Origin: an uncultured Clostridia bacterium
Lineage (GTDB): Bacteria > Bacillota > Clostridia > TANB77 > CAG-508
NCBI GenBank assembly: GCA_934140005.1
Contig: CAKPBB010000002.1
Span: 94,465 to 158,464 of the forward strand
Direction: 5' to 3'
DNA: 64,000 bases
The position numbers and the translations under genes were made by a program. The stretch's first letter is position 1. The number at the start of each line of letters is the position of its first letter. The notes below the pieces were generated by a model. It was not told the origin of the DNA. It saw nothing but the letters and a program-made list of their open reading frames with translations, and searched no databases. Of the stretch, positions 17,627 to 24,691 are shown in pieces.

Positions 17627-20068
17627 TTAAATTTCATCTCCATGTTCAGCTTCAAATTGTTGAATTTGCATTTTTTGTTCTTGCCATTGTTCTTTTGTAA
17701 TTAAAACTTTTCTTGGTTTACTTCCTTCATATTCTGATATAATTCCTCTTGCTTCCATCTGGTCAATAATTCTTCCTGCTCTTGCATATCCTACTTTAAA
17801 TCTTCTTTGAATAAAAGATGCAGAAGCTTGTCCAATTTCAACAACCATATCAATTGCTTCCATTAAATATTCATCACAATCATCATCTTCTTTATCTTCT
17901 TCAATTTCTCTATCTGATTTATTAGCATTTTCAATTTGCTCAATGATATCATCATTATATTTTGTTTCACCTGTTGAAGATTTAATAAAATCAACTATTT
18001 TTTCAACTTCACTATCTGATACAAATGCACCTTGAACTCTTACTGGCTTTGAAGCACCTATTGGATAGAATAGCATATCACCTTTTCCTAAAAGTTTTTC
18101 AGCGCCAGCCATATCCAAAATAGTTCTAGAATCTATTTGAGAAGATACAGCAAATGCAATTCTTGATGGGATATTTGCTTTAATGATACCAGTGATTACA
18201 TCAACAGATGGTCTTTGTGTTGCAATAACTAAGTGCATTCCAGCAGCTCTTGCTTTTTGTGCTAATCTACAAATAGAATCTTCAACTTCCTTGGCAGCAA
18301 CCATCATTAAATCTGCCAACTCATCTATAATAATAACAATTTGAGGTAATTTTCCTTCTTCTCCATCCTTTTGAAGAGCTTCATTATATCCTTTTAAATC
18401 TCTTACTCCTTTTTCAGCAAAACTTGCATATCTGTTTTCCATTTCTTGTACAGCCCAAGCAAGTGCACCAGCAGCTTTCTTAGGATCTGTAACAACTGGA
18501 ATTAAAAGATGTGGTATTCCATTATATACTGAAAGCTCTACTACTTTTGGGTCAACCATTAAAAGTCTTACTTCACTTGGTTTTGCTTTATATAAAATAC
18601 TTGCAATTAAAGTATTTATACATACAGATTTTCCTGAACCTGTTGAACCGGCTATTAAAACGTGAGGCATTTTACCAATATTGGCAATTACTATCTCACC
18701 AGCAATATTCTTTCCAAGTCCCATAGAAAGCTTTGATTCAGCTTCATTGAATTCTTTTGATTCAACAACATCTCTAAAATGTACAATTTCCTTTTCCGCA
18801 TTAGGAATCTCTATACCTACTGCTTGTTTTCCTGGAATTGGTGCTTCAATTCTTATACTTTCAGCTGCTAAATTTAAAGCAATATCATCTGATAATTTTG
18901 CTATTTTACTTACTCTAACACCTTCAGCTGGCTTCAATTCATATCTTGTAATTGCTGGTCCTACTGAAACATTTTCAACTTTAGCTGATACACCAAAGCT
19001 ATATAAAGTTCTTTGTAATTTTGTAGCAGTATCTGTTAAAGCTTTTTTTCCACCCTTTACTGTTTTTGGCGTACCTTGTTTTAATAGTTCAACTGGTGGA
19101 AATTCATAATCTTCATCATCTACTATTGTTGCATTATGTTGTAAATTTAATACCTGTTTTGTTTTATCTTCTTTGGTTTCTTCTTCTTGAACAAAATAAT
19201 CATTTATCTCGTTTGGATTCATATCCTCTGCAGATTCTCTAACACCATCACCTTTTTGAATATTCTTCTCTTTATTACCAAATATACTAAACTTAGATTT
19301 CTTTTCATTTTCTTCTTCATTGATTCTCATATTGTTCATATTGAAAGTTATTTGAGCTTCATCAACTGGTTCTGGAATATGAGGATCTTGTTTCTTTTGA
19401 ACATCTTTTTCAATATGTTCTTTTTGCTCTTTCTTAATTGGTTCTGCTTTTTGTTTTCTTCTATTATTTCTTCTTTCAATCATTTCTTCATATTGTTCTT
19501 CTCTTTGAGCTTTTCTTTCATCAATAGCATCTATAATATTTAAAATAATCTCTGATGGTTGAATTCCAAATGTAAATACTAGTAATATACAAGCAACACC
19601 TATTGCAACTATTGCTGCTCCAAACATTCCTAATAATTGAATCAATGGATACGCAATAACAGCACCTATGACTCCTCCACCAATATTTTTTTCTCCAAGT
19701 GAATAAGCAACACTTAAAACTTCATTAAATTGTGAATCAATATTTATAGCGCCTTTTGAAATTTGATATATTGTTAACATTCCAGCAATACATGCCAAGA
19801 AAATTGCATATTGAATCAATTTAGAAATTAAGTAATTTCTATCTTCTTTTGCAATACAAACAGCTATTGCAATTGTTCCTATTGGTATAATATATTTAAT
19901 AAATCCAATAATTCCACCAAGCATTGGACTTAACATTTGTCCTATTGCTCCTGTCTCTCCATATATTAACACAAATAATAGTATACTAATAACTAGTAAT
20001 ACTATTACAGCTAAATCTATATTTCCTACACTTTTATTTGCTGACTTTTTTTTCTTTTTTCTTCCCAA
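17627..20068 (-). CDS. ftsK: DNA translocase FtsK/SpoIIIE
   Basis: Pumps chromosomal DNA through the closing septum (or into the forespore, if the organism sporulates). The 813 residues comprise four N-terminal membrane helices (~20-175), a charged linker (~180-330) and the motor. The motor has Walker A GSTGSGKSVCIN, Walker B IIIDELADLMM and ATQRPSVDVITG. The C-terminal gamma winged helix ends in SASFIQRRFKVGYARAGRI and reads KOPS/SRS sites. The start is TTG with GGAGG seven bases upstream. Full length with all motifs. FtsK versus SpoIIIE cannot be decided here. Confidence 0.95.
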   Translation of the reverse strand: MGRKKKKKSANKSVGNIDLAVIVLLVISILLFVLIYGETGAIGQMLSPMLGGIIGFIKYIIPIGTIAIAVCIAKEDRNYLISKLIQYAIFLACIAGMLTIYQISKGAINIDSQFNEVLSVAYSLGEKNIGGGVIGAVIAYPLIQLLGMFGAAIVAIGVACILLVFTFGIQPSEIILNIIDAIDERKAQREEQYEEMIERRNNRRKQKAEPIKKEQKEHIEKDVQKKQDPHIPEPVDEAQITFNMNNMRINEEENEKKSKFSIFGNKEKNIQKGDGVRESAEDMNPNEINDYFVQEEETKEDKTKQVLNLQHNATIVDDEDYEFPPVELLKQGTPKTVKGGKKALTDTATKLQRTLYSFGVSAKVENVSVGPAITRYELKPAEGVRVSKIAKLSDDIALNLAAESIRIEAPIPGKQAVGIEIPNAEKEIVHFRDVVESKEFNEAESKLSMGLGKNIAGEIVIANIGKMPHVLIAGSTGSGKSVCINTLIASILYKAKPSEVRLLMVDPKVVELSVYNGIPHLLIPVVTDPKKAAGALAWAVQEMENRYASFAEKGVRDLKGYNEALQKDGEEGKLPQIVIIIDELADLMMVAAKEVEDSICRLAQKARAAGMHLVIATQRPSVDVITGIIKANIPSRIAFAVSSQIDSRTILDMAGAEKLLGKGDMLFYPIGASKPVRVQGAFVSDSEVEKIVDFIKSSTGETKYNDDIIEQIENANKSDREIEEDKEDDDCDEYLMEAIDMVVEIGQASASFIQRRFKVGYARAGRIIDQMEARGIISEYEGSKPRKVLITKEQWQEQKMQIQQFEAEHGDEI

Positions 20069-20103
20069 AATGATTCCTCCAATTTCTATTATCGACTACT
20101 CTT

Positions 20104-20157
20104 TAAAAAAAGCCACAATCCGAATCAATATAATTATTGATTTTGATTCTGGCTTTT
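20104..20157 (-). terminator. Terminator after rsmD and the coiled-coil gene
   Basis: Two stacked stems: AAAAGCCA (20108-20115) / TGGCTTTT (20150-20157) and GAATCAA/TTGATTC inside, followed by TTTTTT on the minus strand. Confidence 0.85.
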
Positions 20158-20161
20158 GAAT

Positions 20162-20641
20162 TTATTTAAGTTCTTTTCTGTTATTTTGTATTGTTTCTAG
20201 ATTATTTTGTATAGAAACTTCAACATTGTTTAAAGATTCTGCTAATTTTGAAAGTGAACCTTCTATATTTGCTAAAATACCATCTACATATTTGTTTGTA
20301 TCTTTCATTACTTCTCTATACATATCATTAGCTTCTGCAATAATTTCTGTTTTCTTATCATAAGCTTTTTTAGTAATTTCATGTTCATCTATCATAGAAA
20401 TAATTCTATTTTCTGCTTCTTTTACAATATCATTTGCATCTTTTTGTGCTTCTGCTAGTATTCTTTCTCTTTCTTCCTTTATCCATTTAGCTTGTTTCAA
20501 TTCATCTGGAAGCTTTAGACGAATTTCTTTTATAATATCTAATATCACTTCGCGTTCAACTAAACATTTGTCAGTAAACGGAACTGATTTGCTTTTTTCT
20601 AAAATATCTTCTAAAGTTTCTAACAATGCAAAGATTTCCAT
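20162..20641 (-). CDS. Coiled-coil protein resembling V-ATPase subunit H / DivIVA-like
   Basis: A 159-residue, almost wholly alpha-helical, charged protein. An N-terminal segment MEIFALLETLEDILEKSKSVP is followed by a long heptad region (AEAQKDANDIVKEAENRII...). Clostridial homologues at this place, just after rsmD, are usually labelled 'ATPase' or hypothetical. No nucleotide-binding motif is visible, so an ATPase role is not supported. It is separated from rsmD by 3 bp and shares its promoter and terminator. Confidence 0.8.
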   Translation of the reverse strand: MEIFALLETLEDILEKSKSVPFTDKCLVEREVILDIIKEIRLKLPDELKQAKWIKEERERILAEAQKDANDIVKEAENRIISMIDEHEITKKAYDKKTEIIAEANDMYREVMKDTNKYVDGILANIEGSLSKLAESLNNVEVSIQNNLETIQNNRKELK

Positions 20642-20644
20642 CTT

Positions 20645-21205
20645 TTACCCCTTTCGACATAGTAATAATAGATGAACTCGACCATATTTTCTCTCATCAT
20701 ATATATTATCTACATAATTTTCTAAATTTTTATATACCTTTTCTTTATTATCCGTTTCTAAAATAATTATTCCATCTTTTGTTAATAGTTCATTTTCAAA
20801 AATATATTTTACTGATTTTTCAGCAAAATCTGATTCGTACGGTGGATCCAAAAAAATTATATCAAACTTTGTTTTATTTATAGAAAAATCACTTAAAGCC
20901 CTATCATAACTTTTGTTTACAACCTCTGTACAATCTTGTATCTTCATCTTTTCAATATTTTTTTTAATAATATTTATTGCAGCTTTTGAGTTATCACATA
21001 AATAAGCATAATTAGCGCCTCTACTAATAGATTCTAGTGCAAGTGCTCCGCTTCCTGAAAATAAATCTAATACAACTGCATCTTGTAATTTTATTTGAAG
21101 TATATTAAACAAAGCCTCCTTTACCCTATCTAAAGTTGGTCTTGTATTCATTCCTTCCAAAGTAAATAGCTTTGTCCCTCTATGTGTTCCACTAATAATT
21201 CTCAT
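20645..21205 (-). CDS. rsmD: 16S rRNA (guanine966-N2)-methyltransferase RsmD
   Basis: SAM-dependent methyltransferase of the small-subunit rRNA. N-terminal RIISGTHRGTKLF and RPTLDRVKEALFNIL are family hallmarks. The SAM-binding loop is VLDLFSGSGALALE and the catalytic motif is FLDPPYES. 186 residues, normal. A sigma-A promoter lies 30-60 bp upstream. Confidence 0.95.
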   Translation of the reverse strand: MRIISGTHRGTKLFTLEGMNTRPTLDRVKEALFNILQIKLQDAVVLDLFSGSGALALESISRGANYAYLCDNSKAAINIIKKNIEKMKIQDCTEVVNKSYDRALSDFSINKTKFDIIFLDPPYESDFAEKSVKYIFENELLTKDGIIILETDNKEKVYKNLENYVDNIYDERKYGRVHLLLLCRKG

Positions 21206-21233
21206 AAGTCTTCCTCTACTATTTTATATTTAT

Positions 21234-21261
21234 ATTTTATTCTAAATAAGTAATAAGTCAA
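21234..21261 (-). promoter_or_regulatory. Promoter of rsmD
   Basis: Minus strand: -35 TTGACT (21256-21261), 16-bp spacer, -10 TAAAAT (21234-21239). Confidence 0.65.
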
Positions 21262-21316
21262 TAATATTAACGCAAATGTAATACATACTTAATTTTTTTG
21301 TAATATTGTTTTTCTG

Positions 21317-21347
21317 GCAAAAAAGGAGTTTACACAATGTAAACTCC
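21317..21347 (-). terminator. Terminator of sepF-divIVA
   Basis: Perfect 10-bp stem GGAGTTTACA (21325-21334) / TGTAAACTCC (21338-21347) with a 3-base loop, followed by TTTTTT on the minus strand, 10 bp past the divIVA stop. Confidence 0.9.
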
Positions 21348-21357
21348 CTATTAAAAA

Positions 21358-21813
21358 CTAATTTTCTTCATTTTTTCTGTCATCTTGTATCATTTCTAAC
21401 TGTGCTATTAGTAATGCTTCCATTTTTGCCTTTGTAACTTCAAAACTTTTTTTCATTTCTTCTATTTTCTTAGTTACTTCATATTCTTGTTTATTTAATT
21501 CATCTACTGATCTTCTAGCCTCTGTTTGTGCATCACGAATTATTTGCTCTGCTTGCTTTTGTGCAGTACCTTTTATATCGTTTGCTGCAGTTTGTGCTAC
21601 AACTAAAGTATTTTGTAGAGTATATTCCATTTTTTTATATTGTTCTAGTTCTTTTGTCATATTTTCAGTTTTGTCTCTTAATTCTGCATTTTCTTTATAT
21701 AGTTTTTCATAGTCTGCTGTTAATTGATCTAAGAAATCATCAACCTCATCTACATTATAGCCTTTAAGAGTTTTTGAAAATCTAACATTGTCTATTTCTG
21801 AAGGTGCTAGCAT
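21358..21813 (-). CDS. divIVA: Cell-division protein DivIVA
   Basis: Peripheral membrane protein that gathers at curved membrane of poles and septum and recruits division partners. The N-terminal membrane-binding domain (residues 1-~60) has FSKTLKGYNVDEVDDFLDQL. The rest is a continuous coiled coil with the VAQTAANDIKGTA region. 151 residues. It lies 24 bp after sepF in the classic sepF-divIVA order, sharing its promoter and terminator. Confidence 0.95.
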   Translation of the reverse strand: MLAPSEIDNVRFSKTLKGYNVDEVDDFLDQLTADYEKLYKENAELRDKTENMTKELEQYKKMEYTLQNTLVVAQTAANDIKGTAQKQAEQIIRDAQTEARRSVDELNKQEYEVTKKIEEMKKSFEVTKAKMEALLIAQLEMIQDDRKNEEN

Positions 21814-21837
21814 CTATTAAATTCCTCCCTGTACTTC

Positions 21838-22323
21838 TTATTTTATCCATGAAGCAGAAAATTTGCTTTCTATTTTTTCTTTAGTAGCTTCATTGATTAT
21901 ATCGTAGTTAAATGGAGCAACAACAAATATTGAATTTGATACTTTTTCAATATGACCATCTAAAGCTTTAATTGCACCACCAACAACATCTACAATACGT
22001 CTTGCAACATCTTTGCTAACATATTCTAGATTTATCACAACTGCATTTTTTTCTTTTAATTGATTTATAATCTCATCAACTTGATCAAAATTAGTTGGTT
22101 TTGAAATCTTCATTTTTATTTGTTGTGGTTGTGGCATACTAACAATTTTACTTTTATTTCTTTTAAAAGGATTTATTCCTTCTATACCACCAATTGTTTC
22201 TGGTTCTTCATCATAACCATATACATCATTTGTGATTGTTTCTACATTATCACTCTCTGGTTCTTGATCTGATTCTCCCCAGAAATAATTAACGATTTTT
22301 TTTATTGCTGTTGATCCTGCCAT
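21838..22323 (-). CDS. sepF: Cell-division protein SepF
   Basis: Anchors FtsZ to the membrane and shapes the septum in Gram-positive bacteria. The 161 residues comprise an N-terminal amphipathic membrane anchor (AIKKIVNYFWG), an acidic flexible linker (~20-65) and the DUF552 core (PTNFDQVDEIINQLKEK, VARRIVDVVGGA, FVVAPFNYDI). GGAGG lies 14 bases upstream of the ATG. Confidence 0.95.
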   Translation of the reverse strand: MAGSTAIKKIVNYFWGESDQEPESDNVETITNDVYGYDEEPETIGGIEGINPFKRNKSKIVSMPQPQQIKMKISKPTNFDQVDEIINQLKEKNAVVINLEYVSKDVARRIVDVVGGAIKALDGHIEKVSNSIFVVAPFNYDIINEATKEKIESKFSASWIK

Positions 22324-22374
22324 TTTCTTTTTTAGACCCTCCTAAATTTTACTTTTCATTCGTAGCTTATTATG

Positions 22375-22402
22375 TTTATAGTATCTAACTATTTTTGGTC
22401 AA
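22375..22402 (-). promoter_or_regulatory. Promoter of sepF-divIVA
   Basis: Minus strand: -35 TTGACC (22397-22402), 16-bp spacer, -10 TATAAA (22375-22380). An overlapping TTGACT six bases upstream offers a 17-bp alternative (GATACT). Confidence 0.7.
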
Positions 22403-22498
22403 AGTCAAGCATTTTCTTGAATGTTATATAAAAATAATATTTTTGTAATATTTAAGTTACATTTATTATATATGAGTATTTAGCTAAAATATTCCATT

Positions 22499-23740
22499 TT
22501 AATGTAAAATAATTTCATCATACAATTTAAGTTTTAAATTTTTCATATCAGATACCTCTTCTTCTGTATATCCAAGTTCAATTAATTCATCATTTGTATA
22601 ATTCTTTACAATAGAATATGTTTCATTTTGTCTTTCAACTTTTACTAAAATCTTATCTGTATACCCTGCTTTACTTCTCTCTATATATGTCTTATCTCCA
22701 TCTTTTAATATAGCATCATTACTTACTTTAAAGCCTGTATATTTCCACCAAATTATATCCAATGATATTTTTCTATATTCAATAAGTTTTTCTACATCAT
22801 CTTTTATTTTAAAAACTAAAATTCTTCCATTATCATCAGCTTCTGAAGCATATACTATTTCAGCACTTACTTCATCTGTATTAGAAAGTCTAATTGAAAC
22901 CTTCTCTCCTTCTTTAGCACTAAGTGCTCTTTCTGTATTCATGCACACAACTATGTAACATTCATAATTATTAACTATTTTTCCTTTTTCTGCACTTTGA
23001 GGAATTACAGCTCCTACTTTCAAATCAAAACTATCTAATAACTCTTTATTCAAATAGCTAAAATCATCTACTTTTAATATTTCTTCAAGCCCGTCTACTT
23101 TATATGAAACTAAACCAGCTCTATCTGTTGTAATTAGTTCTGAACTCGAATACACAGTTTTTTCCAAAGCACTTCTTTGTTCAATAAGATTCTTCACTTC
23201 TGAACCTTCCGGACTTGCTTCACCAGATATTTGAGCCTTTTTTGACATAAAATTTTCTATTTTTTTCTTGTATTCCTGTATTTTTTGTATTTCATTTATT
23301 CTATACATATTTTCAAGATTACTCTCAATTTGACTTTCCAAATTGACTATATCACTTGCACTAGATAAACTTTTTAGTCCACTATTTGCAATTGCTTCAT
23401 TGATTTTTGTATCTAGTTCAGATATTTGTTCAATTAAATCTTCTTCTCCATCTGAATAATATCTAAAAACCTTTTCACCTTTTGCCACTCTTTCATTTTC
23501 TGAAGCAATCTGTACCATACCATTTTTATAATTTTCACCTTGTAGAACAGTTTCATCTCTTAATATATAAGCATCTGTCCCTTCTTCATAAGAAATTGAA
23601 CCTTTCTCAACTATAAAAATATCATTAGGTTGTTTTAGTATTTGGGTACTGCATGTTACAAAAAATATACATGCTACCATAAAGAAAAGCGTTCCTATTA
23701 CTTTTATTTTATTCAGTTTGCCATTTTCTTTTTTGCTCAA
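22499..23740 (-). CDS. HlyD-like membrane-anchored adaptor protein
   Basis: A 413-residue protein with one N-terminal membrane helix (~13-33) and a large extracellular part. The layout is barrel/lipoyl half-motifs, a helical hairpin (~110-185, EQISELDTKINEAI ...), a second lipoyl half (TDRAGLVSYKVDGLEE), then a beta-barrel. This is the HlyD/CusB periplasmic-adaptor architecture, although no transporter gene is adjacent. In clostridia a similar gene often sits next to sepF. The start is TTG with GGAGG upstream. Role unproven; it may connect the membrane to a wall or division complex. Confidence 0.7.
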   Translation of the reverse strand: MSKKENGKLNKIKVIGTLFFMVACIFFVTCSTQILKQPNDIFIVEKGSISYEEGTDAYILRDETVLQGENYKNGMVQIASENERVAKGEKVFRYYSDGEEDLIEQISELDTKINEAIANSGLKSLSSASDIVNLESQIESNLENMYRINEIQKIQEYKKKIENFMSKKAQISGEASPEGSEVKNLIEQRSALEKTVYSSSELITTDRAGLVSYKVDGLEEILKVDDFSYLNKELLDSFDLKVGAVIPQSAEKGKIVNNYECYIVVCMNTERALSAKEGEKVSIRLSNTDEVSAEIVYASEADDNGRILVFKIKDDVEKLIEYRKISLDIIWWKYTGFKVSNDAILKDGDKTYIERSKAGYTDKILVKVERQNETYSIVKNYTNDELIELGYTEEEVSDMKNLKLKLYDEIILH

Positions 23741-23759
23741 TTAAAAAGTTCCTCCAATA

Positions 23760-24678
23760 TTAAATTGTTTTTAATATTATATTTATATTTTCTTCTATTC
23801 CATCTTCCGAATTAAGCCATACAAAACTTTTATCTTTTCTAAACCAAGTTATTTGTCTTTTAGCATAATGTCTACTCTCTTGCTTAATTTTTTCTATCAT
23901 TTCTTCCTTTGAAATTTCATGTTGTAAATATTCTACAACTTCTTTATACCCTAAACCTTGCATTGCTGTAGGGAATTCATTGTATTTATTGTATATTCTT
24001 TTAACCTCTTCTATAAGACCATTTTCTATCATCAAATCAACTCTTTTATTGATTCTATTATAAAGTTTTTCTCTATCCATGTTTACAACAAAAACTTTAT
24101 AATCATATTCGACTTCTTTTTGTCTAGATAATTTTTCTTGCTCTGTTTTATTTTTTCCTGTTGCTTTATATATTTCTAAAACTCTTACAATACGTTTTTT
24201 ATCATTTTTACTTATAATTTTCATGGCTTCTGGATCAATTTCTTGTGCTTTTTTATATAAGCTATTTAAGCCTTCTTCTGTACTAGCTATATCCATTAAT
24301 TCATTCCTATAAGCTAAATCAAATTCCATTTCTTGATATTCGATTCCATAAATTAAAGAATTAACATATAAACCTGTTCCGCCAACTACTATTGGCATTT
24401 TTCCTTTTGAAAGAATTTCTTTTATAGCTTCTTCACTATCTTTCTTAAAGTCTGAAACAGTATATCTTTCATTTGGTGAAACACAATCTATTAAATAATG
24501 TTTTACTCCTTGTGCTTCTTCTTTTGTAACTTTTGCAGTACCAATGTCCATTTCTCTATAAACTTGCATTGAATCACAAGAAATGATTTCTCCGTTAATT
24601 TTTTTTGCAAGTTCTATAGAAAGTGCTGTTTTTCCGTGATGCTGTTGGTCCTGCAATAACAATAATTTTAGGTTTCAT
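23760..24678 (-). CDS. miaA: tRNA dimethylallyltransferase MiaA, frameshifted in the P-loop
   Basis: Transfers a dimethylallyl group to A37 of tRNAs reading UNN codons. Reading from the ATG at 24678 (AAGGAAAA ribosome site) gives KPKIIVIAGPTAS and then leaves frame. One base back the frame reads GKTALSIELAKK and continues normally to the stop. A single extra base (G at 24636 on the plus strand) therefore splits the Walker A motif GPTASGKT. Downstream motifs (SCDSMQVYREMDIGTAK, VVGGTGLYVNSLIYG, QITWFRK) are intact. The shorter open frame from a TTG at 24662 has a nonsense N-terminus and is an artefact. Either a sequencing/assembly error or a recent mutation. It lies between mutL and the HlyD-like gene. 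Confidence 0.9.
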
Positions 24679-24691
24679 ATATTTTTCCTTA

